A DNA stretch of 64,000 nt from Ilyobacter_A sp963675185 (GCA_963675185.2 CAXXOH010000003.1:1628765-1692764); one strand, 5' to 3'. Shown: positions 1 through 8,463, counted from the stretch's first letter. Notes: generated by a model from the sequence alone, not told the origin. Made by a program: numbers and translations.

Positions 1-538
1 AGCCCAGGCAAGGCTGGATGATATAGTATATTCCGAGCTGAGAGAGAAAGTTGCCAAATATACCTTCAATGAGATAATAGCAGTTAAGAGAGAAGAAATA
101 ATGCAAAGGGTAACAGAAAGTAGCGCCGACAAGGCTAAAGCACTTGGAATAGAAATAGTGGATGTAAGAATAAAAAGAGCTGACTTGCCAAAACAAAATG
201 AAGAAAATGTGTATCAAAGAATGGAAGCTGAGAGGCAGCAGCAAGCCAAGAAATACAGAGCCGAAGGGCAAGAGAAACTGCTCGAAATAAAGTCTAATGC
301 AGAAAGACAAAAGACAGTAATTTTAGCAAATGCATACAAGGAGGCAGAGCTAATAAAGGGAGAAGGAGATGCGGAAGCCTTAAAGATATACGCAGATGCC
401 TATAATAGAGATCCTGAATTTTATAAATTTGTGCGGACATTATCTGCTTACGAAAAGATTTTAAAAGGTAACGGGAAAAATAAGCTTATATTATCCAGCG
501 ATTCAGATCTTTGGAAAATTTTAGAAGGACAGAAATAA
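1..538 (+). CDS. hflC: HflC, membrane protease modulator (3' part)
   Basis: The reading frame is already open at base 2 and continues to the TAA at 536-538, so the 5' end lies outside the window. The visible part is the C-terminal half of an SPFH/band-7 protein. It has the alternating charged helix typical of HflC (around RMEAERQQQAKKYRAEG) followed by repeated Glu/Ala-rich coiled coil and the conserved stretch YADAYNRDPEFYKFVRTLSAY. HflC partners HflK around the FtsH protease in the inner membrane, and hflK would be expected just upstream. A strong hairpin follows the stop. HflK is the alternative, but the short C-terminus after the 'DPEFY' block favours HflC. Confidence 0.88.
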   Translation, partial: AQARLDDIVYSELREKVAKYTFNEIIAVKREEIMQRVTESSADKAKALGIEIVDVRIKRADLPKQNEENVYQRMEAERQQQAKKYRAEGQEKLLEIKSNAERQKTVILANAYKEAELIKGEGDAEALKIYADAYNRDPEFYKFVRTLSAYEKILKGNGKNKLILSSDSDLWKILEGQK

Positions 539-570
539 GAAAATCCTGGGGCTCAAGCTCCAGGATTTTC
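539..570. terminator. Bidirectional terminator hairpin hflC / thyX-like
   Basis: A long near-perfect inverted repeat (AAAATCCTGG...CCAGGATTTT, with G-C and one G-U extending it inward) lies between the convergent ends of hflC and the minus-strand gene at 579. A T-rich stretch follows on both strands. Confidence 0.8.
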
Positions 571-578
571 TGCTACTT

Positions 579-1208
579 TTATTTAGACAAACAAAATTCA
601 TTGAAATGTGGTAAGGTCTCACACCAGTTACAAAAGTTACCCCAATCCTCTTTCAACTTGTGATGCTTCCTCTGCAGATAAATAGTTTTGAGCTGCAGAT
701 AAGAAGTAGTCACCCTCATGGTCTGCTCGAAACCCATGGGAGTATTCGAAATCACCTTCATAAAAACTTCATATTTTGAGAAACCCTTACCATCGCTATC
801 TATATTTTCTATACCCGGTTCAAAGCGATTGAAAATTTCAATCCATTTGTTTAGGTTATCTATAACCACTTTATCCACATATTTATTGCAAGATTTCTCC
901 ACATCCATCTTGGTCAGCCTGTGCATCTTGCTTGTGGAGCTTACTATGTCTGCAAAGTGGTATCTTTGGAACTGTGGTGTCCAGTAGTTTGGGTATGTTA
1001 CGTCAAACTGTACGATGATACCCTTAAGGAAGTTGTCGTGGCCTGTCCCAGTGGGGACAGCCCCTAACTTAGACCCTCTTCTATAGTCAGCCTCATACAC
1101 CTCTGGCGAAGCTTCCCACTCTTCTACTTCCTCACTTTTCATAGGATACCCACTGGCAATCAAACTTTCCTCTAATCCATAAACCCTGGTATTGAATATT
1201 TTTAACAT
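579..1208 (-). CDS. Divergent ThyX-fold protein (flavin-dependent thymidylate synthase-like), function unknown
   Basis: A 209-residue soluble protein behind a good SD (GAGGAGG). I recognise no established name, but the pattern resembles ThyX. 'GHDNFLKGIIVQFDV' lines up with the ThyX 'GHxSxxEH..FTF' segment. 'QFQRYHFADIVSSTSKMHR' then occupies the place of the signature RHRxxSxNxxSxRY. The C-terminal 'QRKHHKLKEDWGNFCNWCETLP' resembles the ThyX 'LRxxxxAQWEIRxxA' helix. The RHR triad itself is not conserved (RYH instead), so a standard dTMP synthase activity is doubtful. Similar proteins are, as far as I recall, common as unnamed phage or Clostridia/Fusobacteria proteins. It is monocistronic and convergent with hflC. 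The fold assignment is inference. Confidence 0.5.
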   Translation of the reverse strand: MLKIFNTRVYGLEESLIASGYPMKSEEVEEWEASPEVYEADYRRGSKLGAVPTGTGHDNFLKGIIVQFDVTYPNYWTPQFQRYHFADIVSSTSKMHRLTKMDVEKSCNKYVDKVVIDNLNKWIEIFNRFEPGIENIDSDGKGFSKYEVFMKVISNTPMGFEQTMRVTTSYLQLKTIYLQRKHHKLKEDWGNFCNWCETLPHFNEFCLSK

Positions 1209-1261
1209 AAGTCCTCCTCAAAGTTATACTTAATTTATCTGGTACAGTACACAATAAAAAA

Positions 1262-1276
1262 GCAGGCCTAACCTGC
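1262..1276 (-). terminator. Terminator of the NifX-like gene
   Basis: Read on the minus strand, GCAGG-N5-CCTGC is followed directly by a T-run (TTTTTTATT). It lies about 50 bases beyond the stop of the gene at 1327-1650. Confidence 0.65.
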
Positions 1277-1326
1277 ATAGCACTGTCAAACGGCTTTTAT
1301 GCCTTATTAAAAAATTGCTATTTTAC

Positions 1327-1650
1327 TTACATTAGAGAAAGCTGATTTCCAAGAAATTTTTCTATAGCTTCAAAAGCGCGCATATTGCCAGCCTTATAGA
1401 TTTTGATGCTGTAATCATAATTTAGCTTCAACAGGTTTTTGTCGAGATTTCCGGTAAGAATAACGTCGACTTTTTCATAAGCGATCCTCTTAAAAATATC
1501 CTCCGAAGATATTTTTATTTTATTTGTATTCTGCAAAATTTTGTAGTCGCGTACGTCAGTATCATATATTATAAAATAGTCGCATGAGCAAAACTCGTGC
1601 TCAACCATAGAAAGGGCGTGGTCCTCTTTACCTGTCACGCAGATTTTCAT
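1327..1650 (-). CDS. NifX/NafY-like (dinitrogenase iron-molybdenum cofactor family) small protein
   Basis: This 107-residue single-domain protein has the layout of the Nitro_FeMo-Co family. It begins with MKICVTGKEDHALSMVEHEF and has a 'CDYFIIYDTD' strand in place of the usual 'RCxYFxIYD'. 'VDVILTGNLDKN' replaces the typical 'VDVVITGNxGPN', and a C-terminal helix 'AIEKFLGNQL' follows. Members bind iron-sulfur or FeMo clusters, and short stand-alone ones occur in many anaerobes that do not fix nitrogen. Three Cys are present (one near the N-terminus and a C-x-C pair). It is monocistronic with its own terminator, and no nif genes are nearby. The family call is reasonable; the role is unknown. 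Confidence 0.6.
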   Translation of the reverse strand: MKICVTGKEDHALSMVEHEFCSCDYFIIYDTDVRDYKILQNTNKIKISSEDIFKRIAYEKVDVILTGNLDKNLLKLNYDYSIKIYKAGNMRAFEAIEKFLGNQLSLM

Positions 1651-1727
1651 AGCATCCCCCTATAATAACTTACTTAAATACTAGATACCATATTTTTAAG
1701 CCTATGTCAAATATGGAAAAGGCAGGT

Positions 1728-1755
1728 TTGAAATTTTGAGGAGATATGGTATAAT
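1728..1755 (+). promoter_or_regulatory. Promoter of the DUF1385 gene
   Basis: A -35 TTGAAA and a -10 TATAAT (1750-1755) are separated by 16 bases, 31 bases before the ATG at 1787. Confidence 0.65.
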
Positions 1756-1786
1756 TTAGAAAGAAAAAAATAAAAGGTGAGGTAAT

Positions 1787-2695
1787 ATGAGTAAAAACTG
1801 TTTAAGTGTTGGAGGACAAGCTGTTATTGAAGGGGTAATGATGAAAGGACCTGAATATATGGCTACAGCTGTCAGGAAAACAAGCGGCGAGATAGTTTAC
1901 AGAAGAAAAGAGGTTACCAAAAAGAATAAATTTATGTCAAAGATCCCTTTTTTAAGGGGTGCTGTGGTACTTTATGAGGCTCTTATAATGGGTACTAGTG
2001 AGCTTACTTTTGCAGCAAATCAGAGTGATGAAGACGAAGAGGAGCTTAAGGATTTTCAATTGGTGATGACAGTTGTTTTTGCCATGGCCCTGGGAATAGG
2101 GCTTTTTATGGTGTTGCCTTCTCTTATAGGCGGATTTATCTTCCCTAGCAACAGAGTGTATTCCAACATAATGGAGTCGATTTTAAGACTTGTTATTTTT
2201 GTGTCCTATATACAAGTTTTATCATTCTCTAAAGATATCAAGAGGCTTTATGAATACCACGGGGCAGAGCATAAATCAATATACGCCTATGAAAACTGTG
2301 AGGAGCTTAAAAAAGAAAATGCAAAAAAATACACTACTCTTCATCCAAGATGTGGAACGAGCTTCCTGCTTATAGTTATGATCTGCAGTATAGTTTTATT
2401 TTCCATAGCAGACTATTTTATACCGCAACCGGAAAGGCTTCTTTACAAGCAGCTATTAAGAGTTGGGTTAAGGATAGGACTTATGCCGATAATAGCAGGT
2501 ATATCGTACGAGGTGCAGAGATTTACCAGCAGGCATTTGGAAAACAACATTGTAAAAACTATTGCTAAGCCTGGGATGGCCCTACAAAAAATAACCACCA
2601 AAGAACCAGATATGGACCAGCTAGAGGTCAGCATGGTGGCTTTGAGAGTTGCTCTTGGAGAAAACGTGGATAACGCAAGAGAAATATTTGAATAG
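1787..2695 (+). CDS. DUF1385 family membrane protein (YqhQ-like)
   Basis: 302 residues starting at an ATG behind AAAAGGTGAGG. The N-terminus 'VGGQAVIEGVMMKGPEYMA' is the DUF1385 signature. A hydrophobic region around residues 100-155 and another around 190-215 predict several membrane spans. 'YHGAEHKSIYAYE' and 'HPRCGTSFLL' carry the conserved His and Cys residues of the family, which suggest metal binding. In many Firmicutes and Fusobacteria this gene sits immediately upstream of prfA-prmC, as it nearly does here. The biochemical role is not established. A single copy with its own promoter. Confidence 0.9.
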   Translation: MSKNCLSVGGQAVIEGVMMKGPEYMATAVRKTSGEIVYRRKEVTKKNKFMSKIPFLRGAVVLYEALIMGTSELTFAANQSDEDEEELKDFQLVMTVVFAMALGIGLFMVLPSLIGGFIFPSNRVYSNIMESILRLVIFVSYIQVLSFSKDIKRLYEYHGAEHKSIYAYENCEELKKENAKKYTTLHPRCGTSFLLIVMICSIVLFSIADYFIPQPERLLYKQLLRVGLRIGLMPIIAGISYEVQRFTSRHLENNIVKTIAKPGMALQKITTKEPDMDQLEVSMVALRVALGENVDNAREIFE

Positions 2696-2744
2696 GGAGT
2701 TGCTTTTTAGCATCTCCCTATTATTTTGGAGGGAGTTATTTGGT

Positions 2745-3410
2745 ATGAAGGTTATACTGACTTTTTTAACTGTTATGCTGACATTTAAAATGGCAGCTGC
2801 TGAAGACACCAAATACATACTAAGAGTTATACACGGTGAGGCCACTTATTCAGACCTTTACAAAATACTTTTGGAAAATGACTATGAAAGAGACCACCAG
2901 GAAGGAAATTTTGACGGGATACAGCTGGAGAGGTATATAATCGTGGATTATAAAAACAGGCCTGTGGATTTCACTGTGATGGGGAGTTTTTTTTGGCATA
3001 ATCAGAATATAAAAGATCCCTACGACGAGTATGCATACCCCGAAGAACTCACTGAAGAGGACACCTACCAGCTGAATGCGGGTATAAAAATGTATTGGAA
3101 AAAATTTCCGTGGAGTAACCTGGTTAGGACTAGGTTGGCACTGCTCGAAGGGCTTTCTTACACTGAGCATATAGTGAATATAGAAAGGCAGAATAAGAAT
3201 AGGAGGAGCAGTAAAAAGACAACCTCCAACCTTTTAAATTATCTTGAGACCTCCCTTGCTTTCAATATGGGGGACGTGACGAGAAGAGAGCAGCTGGAAT
3301 CATATTACTTTGGATTAGGTGTTTCACATAGGTCGGGGATATTCGGGACCATAAACAATGTAAATGGAGGCTCTAATTTTATAACGTTTTTTGTTGAGAC
3401 CCACTTTTAA
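2745..3410 (+). CDS. Secreted, probable outer-membrane beta-barrel protein, PagL-like C-terminus
   Basis: The ATG at 2745 is preferred over an upstream in-frame codon because it follows TTGGAGGGAG and opens a signal peptide (MKVILTFLTVMLTFKMAAAE). The mature protein of about 200 residues alternates polar and hydrophobic residues, has many aromatic residues and ends in Phe (FFVETHF), as outer-membrane barrels do. The ending 'VSHRSGIFG...NGGSNF...FVETHF' resembles the His-x-Ser ... Glu active-site region of the lipid A 3-O-deacylase PagL. An alternative is a barrel of unknown function. It lies between DUF1385 and prfA with no obvious partner. Confidence 0.5.
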   Translation: MKVILTFLTVMLTFKMAAAEDTKYILRVIHGEATYSDLYKILLENDYERDHQEGNFDGIQLERYIIVDYKNRPVDFTVMGSFFWHNQNIKDPYDEYAYPEELTEEDTYQLNAGIKMYWKKFPWSNLVRTRLALLEGLSYTEHIVNIERQNKNRRSSKKTTSNLLNYLETSLAFNMGDVTRREQLESYYFGLGVSHRSGIFGTINNVNGGSNFITFFVETHF

Positions 3411-3439
3411 ATATTACATTTGCCATGGCTTTTATATCT

Positions 3440-3468
3440 TTGATTTTTAAACTGCATTGTGGTATAAT
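3440..3468 (+). promoter_or_regulatory. Promoter of the prfA operon
   Basis: TTGATT, 17-base spacer, then TATAAT at 3463-3468 preceded by TGG (extended -10), 36 bases before the prfA ATG. Confidence 0.65.
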
Positions 3469-3504
3469 CTGTAAGTTAAGGAATAAATACGAAAGGATGG
3501 TTTC

Positions 3505-4578
3505 ATGTTTAAAAAGTTGGACGAAGTAGTAGAAAAGCATAAAGATTTAACAAGGTTACTTGCTACGCCGGAAGTAGCAGCGGACCCAAAAAAATTGATG
3601 GAATACAATAAAGCTTTAACTAGTTTAAATGCTGTTGTGGAAAAATATACCGAATATAAAAAAATGGTAGACGAGCTGGAGTACATAAAAGATAACTTAA
3701 AAAGCGAAAAAGACGATGAGATGAAAGAGATGATGCTCGATGAGATGAGGGATATAGAAGAAAATCTCCCTGAAATTGAGCATGACCTTAAAATACTACT
3801 GCTCCCGAAAGACCCTAACGACGATAAAAACGTTATAGTGGAGATAAGGGGCGGAGCTGGAGGAGACGAGGCTGCCCTTTTTGCAGGAAATCTCTTCAGG
3901 ATGTATACCAGATATGCAGAGAGAAATAAATGGAAAACAGAGATAATGGATAAAAATGAGATAGGCGTGGGAGGAATAAAAGAGATTGTCTTTTTAATCC
4001 AGGGTCAGGGAGCTTATTCCAGGCTGAAATTTGAATCTGGAGTGCACAGGGTACAAAGGGTACCGGAAACTGAGTCTTCTGGAAGGATACATACCTCCAC
4101 TGCAACTGTTGCAGTTCTCCCTGAAGTAGAAGATGTGAAAGAGGTTGAGATCAACCCTTCTGACCTAAAGATAGATACCTATAGAGCTGGAGGAGCCGGG
4201 GGTCAGCACGTAAACATGACGGACTCTGCGGTTAGGATAACTCACTTACCTACAGGTATAGTGGTAGGATGTCAGGACGAAAGATCACAGCTTAAAAATA
4301 GGGATAAAGCCATGAAGGTTCTTGCCAGTAAGCTGTATGAGCTAGAGCTGGAGAAGCAGAGAAGTGAAGTAGAAAGCAACAGAAGGCTTCAAGTAGGTAC
4401 CGGGGCTAGATCAGAAAAGATAAGAACTTACAACTATCCTCAAGGAAGAGTAACTGACCACAGAATAAAGCTTACACTTCATAGACTGGAGGCTGTCTTA
4501 GACGGAGATCTAGACGAGATAATCGATGCACTTATCACAGTTGATCAGGCTGATCAGTTAACAAGCGTGGGAGAGTAA
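3505..4578 (+). CDS. prfA: Peptide chain release factor 1
   Basis: At 357 residues it is the normal RF1 length. It releases the finished peptide at UAA and UAG codons. The GGQ loop is at about residues 230-237 (GAGGQHVNMTDSAV), where the Gln is the site methylated by PrmC. The tripeptide codon-recognition region and the C-terminal 'RTYNYPQGRVTDHR' are intact. The start is an ATG behind GAAAGGATGG. The stop overlaps the next ATG by one base (TAATG), so prfA and its modifying enzyme prmC are translationally coupled. It is the first gene of a long plus-strand operon. Confidence 0.98.
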   Translation: MFKKLDEVVEKHKDLTRLLATPEVAADPKKLMEYNKALTSLNAVVEKYTEYKKMVDELEYIKDNLKSEKDDEMKEMMLDEMRDIEENLPEIEHDLKILLLPKDPNDDKNVIVEIRGGAGGDEAALFAGNLFRMYTRYAERNKWKTEIMDKNEIGVGGIKEIVFLIQGQGAYSRLKFESGVHRVQRVPETESSGRIHTSTATVAVLPEVEDVKEVEINPSDLKIDTYRAGGAGGQHVNMTDSAVRITHLPTGIVVGCQDERSQLKNRDKAMKVLASKLYELELEKQRSEVESNRRLQVGTGARSEKIRTYNYPQGRVTDHRIKLTLHRLEAVLDGDLDEIIDALITVDQADQLTSVGE

Positions 4579-5702
4579 TGAACAAACTTATAGATATATT
4601 GAATTGGAGCGAGGAGTATTTGAAAAAATACTCCTTTTCAAAACCAAGATTGGAAGCAGAAAAGGTACTGGCCCATGTATTGGGATATGAGAGGATAGCC
4701 CTTTATGCTTATTTTGATAGGCCTCTAGAAAATAGTGAAAAGGATGAAGTAAAAAGATACCTTAAAGAGATGGCATCAAAAAATCTGGGATTTGAAAAGG
4801 TTTTGAAAAATAGCACAGAGAAAAATATAGCAGGTTCTCATACTGAAAATCATCAAAAAAGCAATATGGAGCTTTTGGAAAAAAGTTGCGAATACCTTGA
4901 GAAACATGGGGTAGCTAATTCCAGAATGGAAACTGAGTACATATTTGCCCACGTTCTAGGGTGTAAGAGGATGATGCTCAAACTTAATTTTTCTAAAAAA
5001 CTGAGTGATGGGGAAAAGGAGTCCATACGTAAACTTCTTTTAGAAAGGGTAAAAAAGAGAAAGCCCCTGCAGTATCTTTTTGGGTACGAGGAATTTTTTG
5101 GGTATAGATTTAATGTAAATGAAAATGTGCTTATTCCTAGGCCAGAAACTGAACTTTTGGTTGAACAGTGCATAAATCTTTTGCGCGGCGTAGAAAATTC
5201 AAAAATTTTGGACATAGGAGTTGGAAGCGGCGCCATAGCCATAACTTTAGCCAAAGAGATGGAGGAAAGCGTAGTCCTGGGAGTGGATATAAGTGATGCT
5301 GCCTTAGAGGTAGCCAATGGAAATAGGGAATTAAATGATGCTAAGAATGTAAAATTCATAAAATCGGATGTTTTTTCAAATGTAAGCTACCATGAGTTTG
5401 ACTTGATAGTATCAAATCCACCTTACATACCGGAGCATGAATACGTGGGACTTATGCCGGAAGTCAGACTGCACGAACCGAAACTGGCTTTAACCGCAGC
5501 AAAAGAAGGATACTATTTTTACGAAAAGATATCGAAGGAGGCACCTCTGTATTTAAAAACTGGGGGATATCTGGCTTTTGAAGTAGGGTACAACCAGTCG
5601 GAAAAAGTAAGAGAACTCATGGAAGAAAACGGTTTTGAAAATGTAGTGGTTATTAAGGACTACGAAAAAATAGAGAGAATGGTAATAGGAAGGAAAAAAT
5701 AG
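4578..5702 (+). CDS. prmC: Release factor glutamine methyltransferase with duplicated N-terminal domain
   Basis: It methylates the GGQ glutamine of release factors using SAM. The catalytic domain is complete: 'ILDIGVGSGAIAITLA' for SAM binding and 'SNPPYIP' as the NPPY active site. At 374 residues it is about 90 longer than the usual 280. The extra length is a second copy of the helical N-domain: residues 1-65 ('SFSKPRLEAEKVLAHVLGYERI') match residues 95-165 ('GVANSRMETEYIFAHVLGCKRM'), joined by a polar linker. The second copy carries the usual 'RKPLQYLFGYEEFFG' leading into the catalytic domain. Coupled to prfA by a TAATG overlap. Confidence 0.96.
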   Translation: MNKLIDILNWSEEYLKKYSFSKPRLEAEKVLAHVLGYERIALYAYFDRPLENSEKDEVKRYLKEMASKNLGFEKVLKNSTEKNIAGSHTENHQKSNMELLEKSCEYLEKHGVANSRMETEYIFAHVLGCKRMMLKLNFSKKLSDGEKESIRKLLLERVKKRKPLQYLFGYEEFFGYRFNVNENVLIPRPETELLVEQCINLLRGVENSKILDIGVGSGAIAITLAKEMEESVVLGVDISDAALEVANGNRELNDAKNVKFIKSDVFSNVSYHEFDLIVSNPPYIPEHEYVGLMPEVRLHEPKLALTAAKEGYYFYEKISKEAPLYLKTGGYLAFEVGYNQSEKVRELMEENGFENVVVIKDYEKIERMVIGRKK

Positions 5703-5712
5703 AGGTAAATTT

Positions 5713-6753
5713 ATGTCAAATATAGAGATGAACCTATCTGATTATGACTACCATCTACCTGAGGAATTAATCGCCCAAGTGCCGATTAACCCTAGGGATC
5801 ACTCCAGAATGATGGTGTTAGACAGAGAAAAGGGTACAATAGAGGATAAAAGATTTTATAACATACTGGACTACCTTAAAGAAGGGGATATCCTGGTGAG
5901 GAACTCAACCAAAGTAATACCGGCAAGGCTTATCGGAAAAAAGGATACAGGCGGTATAATGGAGATGTTTCTCATAAAAAGGATAGACTTAAAGAGCTGG
6001 GAGGTCCTTTTGAAGCCGGCAAAAAAATTGAAGCTTGGGCAGAAACTTTATTTCGGAGAAAACTCTGAACTGGTTGCCAGGCTTGATGAGATAAAAGATG
6101 ACGGGAACAGGGTGATGACCTTTGAGTATGAGGGAGTCTTTGAAGAGATACTGGATAGATTGGGACAAATGCCCCTTCCGCCGTACATAGGTGAAAAGCT
6201 CAGCGATAAAAACAGATACCAGACCGTCTATGCCAAGAGAGGGGAGTCGGTTGCTGCACCTACTGCAGGGCTCCATTTCACAGAAGAGCTTTTGAATAAG
6301 ATAAGGGAAAAGGGAGTGGAGATAGTAGACGTCTATCTCGAGGTAGGGCTCGGCACCTTTAGGCCAGTTCAAACAGAAAATATTTTAGAGCACAAGATGC
6401 ACAGTGAAAAATACGAAGTACCGCAAGAAACAGCGGATATTATAAATGAAGGCAAGAGGCAAGGAAGAAGAATCATAGCTGTCGGTACAACTTCGGTAAG
6501 GACCCTGGAGTCTTCTGTGGACTCAGACGGGAAGGTCTTGGCAAGCAAGAGTGACACAGAAATATTTATATATCCTGGCTATAAGTTTAAGGTATTGGAT
6601 GCGCTAATAACAAACTTTCACCTGCCGAAGTCTACCTTGCTTATGCTGATATCTGCATTTGCAGGAAAAGATTTCGTATTTGAGGCCTACGAGAGAGCCG
6701 TAAAAGAAAAATACAGATTTTTTAGTTTTGGCGACTCGATGTTTATATATTAA
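5713..6753 (+). CDS. queA: S-adenosylmethionine:tRNA ribosyltransferase-isomerase
   Basis: 346 residues, normal for QueA, which makes epoxyqueuosine in the wobble position of GUN tRNAs. Family motifs present are 'YDYHLPEELIAQVPI' at the N-terminus, 'DRLGQMPLPPYI', 'YAKRGESVAAPTAGLHFT', and 'TNFHLPKSTLLMLISAFAG' near the C-terminus. It starts 11 bases after prmC with an AGAGGTAAA ribosome site. It continues the operon of translation genes. Confidence 0.97.
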   Translation: MSNIEMNLSDYDYHLPEELIAQVPINPRDHSRMMVLDREKGTIEDKRFYNILDYLKEGDILVRNSTKVIPARLIGKKDTGGIMEMFLIKRIDLKSWEVLLKPAKKLKLGQKLYFGENSELVARLDEIKDDGNRVMTFEYEGVFEEILDRLGQMPLPPYIGEKLSDKNRYQTVYAKRGESVAAPTAGLHFTEELLNKIREKGVEIVDVYLEVGLGTFRPVQTENILEHKMHSEKYEVPQETADIINEGKRQGRRIIAVGTTSVRTLESSVDSDGKVLASKSDTEIFIYPGYKFKVLDALITNFHLPKSTLLMLISAFAGKDFVFEAYERAVKEKYRFFSFGDSMFIY

Positions 6754-6772
6754 TTTGGAAGTTGGTGTTGAT

Positions 6773-7321
6773 ATGAGGATAGTTGCTGGAATAGCAAAAA
6801 ATAGAAAGATAAAGAGCAAAAAGGGGAACAGCACAAGACCCACTATGGAAAGGGTTAAAGAGGCCATATATTCAATACTGGAACCCTATATTGACCAGAG
6901 CTGTTTTTTAGACCTTTTCAGCGGAACAGGGAACATGGCTCTTGAGGCTGTGAGCCGTGGTTCTAAAAGAGCTGTGATGATAGAAGATGACGTGGAAGCT
7001 TTGAGGGTAATAATAGAAAACGTAAACAGCCTCGGCTTTGAAGATAGATGCAGGGCGTATAAAAATGACGTATTCAGGGCTATTGAAATACTCTCTAAAA
7101 AGGGAGAAAAGTTTGACATAATATTTATGGACCCGCCATATAAGCAGGAGCTCTGCACAAGAGTTATAAAATTGATATCTAAGAAAGGTATTTTGGCAGA
7201 AGGCGGTATAATAGTAGCAGAGCACCACTTCAAAGAAGATTTGGCAGACGAAGTAGGGGAGTTTAAAAAGATAGACGAGAGGAACTACGGAGGAAAACAG
7301 ATAACATTTTTTAGCAGATAG
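6773..7321 (+). CDS. rsmD: 16S rRNA (guanine966-N2)-methyltransferase
   Basis: The ATG at 6773 gives the standard N-terminus 'MRIVAGIAKNRKIKSKKG'; an upstream in-frame ATG lies inside queA. 182 residues. The SAM site is 'LDLFSGTGNMALEAVSRG' and the catalytic motif is 'IFMDPPY'. RsmD methylates a guanine in helix 31 of 16S rRNA. Placed between queA and xseB in the same operon. Confidence 0.95.
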   Translation: MRIVAGIAKNRKIKSKKGNSTRPTMERVKEAIYSILEPYIDQSCFLDLFSGTGNMALEAVSRGSKRAVMIEDDVEALRVIIENVNSLGFEDRCRAYKNDVFRAIEILSKKGEKFDIIFMDPPYKQELCTRVIKLISKKGILAEGGIIVAEHHFKEDLADEVGEFKKIDERNYGGKQITFFSR

Positions 7322-7335
7322 ATTGGGGTGGAGTT

Positions 7336-7554
7336 ATGGCTAAAACAAATACGTTTGAGGAAAATCTGCTGGAAGTTGACGAGATAATATCTAGGTTTGA
7401 AAGTGGTGAAATGGACTTGGACCTTTCTATAAAAGAGTATGAGAGGGCTATGAGACTCCTTAAAAAATCTAGTGAACTCTTGGAAAAAGCAGAAGGAAAA
7501 ATCAAAAAGGTGATGGAGAAAAATGGGGAAATAGTAGTAGAGGACTTTGAATAG
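7336..7554 (+). CDS. xseB: Exodeoxyribonuclease VII small subunit
   Basis: 72 residues with the XseB pattern: 'TFEENLLEVDEIISRFESGEMDLDLSIKEYERAM'. These small helical proteins wrap the long arm of XseA to form the single-strand exonuclease VII. It sits directly before ispA, a common xseB-ispA arrangement. The large subunit xseA is in this window but 45 kb away, in another operon (52519-53727). Confidence 0.95.
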   Translation: MAKTNTFEENLLEVDEIISRFESGEMDLDLSIKEYERAMRLLKKSSELLEKAEGKIKKVMEKNGEIVVEDFE

Positions 7555-7565
7555 GGGGTGTTTTC

Positions 7566-8444
7566 ATGAAAGAGTATTTAAGAGAAAGACAGGAAGTTGT
7601 GGATGCAGTTATAGAGAGCTACCTTTCGGAATTAAAATATCCCCATGTCATTGCTGAGGGAATGAAATATTCGGTATTAAACGGCGGTAAACGTTTAAGG
7701 CCCATACTCCTTATTATGTGTCTGGAACTTTTGGGAAAAGACATGAGATTCGGTTTACCAACAGCCGTAGCCATAGAGCTGATACACTCATACTCGCTTG
7801 TACACGATGACCTGCCGGCATTGGATGATGACGACTATAGAAGGGGACAGCTTACTGCACATAAAAAGTTTGGAGAAGCCGAGGCGATACTCATAGGAGA
7901 TGCTCTGCTTACCCATGCCTTTAGCATACTGACTAAGAAAAATAAAGAAATTTCTGCAGAAAAAATAGTGAAAATAATAGAACTTACAGCGGATTACGCA
8001 GGTATAAATGGCATGATAGGCGGCCAAATGGTAGACCTCGAGTCAGAAAATAAAAGAATAGAGCTGCCTACACTGCAGTACATACACACACACAAGACAG
8101 GTATGATGCTTAGACTGCCAGTTGAAGCCGCCTGCATAATAGCCGATGTTGACAAAGATACCTATGATACACTTTTGGAGTACGCTGAGCTTGTGGGGCT
8201 TGCTTTTCAGATAAAAGACGATATACTGGATATAGAAGGGGATTTCGAGAAGATAGGCAAGGCAGTGGGGAGTGACGAGAAGCTGCAAAAGTCCACCTAC
8301 CCGTCGCTTTTCGGATTAGATAGGACGAAGGAAATCCTGGAAGAAAAGGTTGAAAAAGCAAAAAAAATCATACAGGACAAATTTGGTGAGGATGGGGATC
8401 ACCTTGTACAGCTTGCAGATTTCATAGCAAATAGAGATAAATAG
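7566..8444 (+). CDS. ispA: Polyprenyl diphosphate synthase (farnesyl/geranylgeranyl type)
   Basis: 292 residues of the short-chain trans-prenyltransferase family. 'GGKRLRP' binds the isopentenyl substrate. The first Asp-rich motif is 'LVHDDLPALDDDDYRRGQ' with the typical -4/-5 residues. The second is 'KDDILDIEGD'. It condenses isopentenyl diphosphate units to supply undecaprenyl and quinone precursors in the cytoplasm. The start ATG follows GGGGGTG. Product length (C15 or C20) cannot be read from the sequence with confidence. A terminator follows. Confidence 0.94.
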   Translation: MKEYLRERQEVVDAVIESYLSELKYPHVIAEGMKYSVLNGGKRLRPILLIMCLELLGKDMRFGLPTAVAIELIHSYSLVHDDLPALDDDDYRRGQLTAHKKFGEAEAILIGDALLTHAFSILTKKNKEISAEKIVKIIELTADYAGINGMIGGQMVDLESENKRIELPTLQYIHTHKTGMMLRLPVEAACIIADVDKDTYDTLLEYAELVGLAFQIKDDILDIEGDFEKIGKAVGSDEKLQKSTYPSLFGLDRTKEILEEKVEKAKKIIQDKFGEDGDHLVQLADFIANRDK

Positions 8445-8463
8445 GAAGCCATGGCTTCCTTTT
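8443..8463 (+). terminator. Terminator/attenuator after ispA
   Basis: AGGAAGC-CATG-GCTTCCT followed by TTTATTG. It lies just before the SD of the next gene, so read-through must supply cca unless a cryptic promoter exists. Confidence 0.6.
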
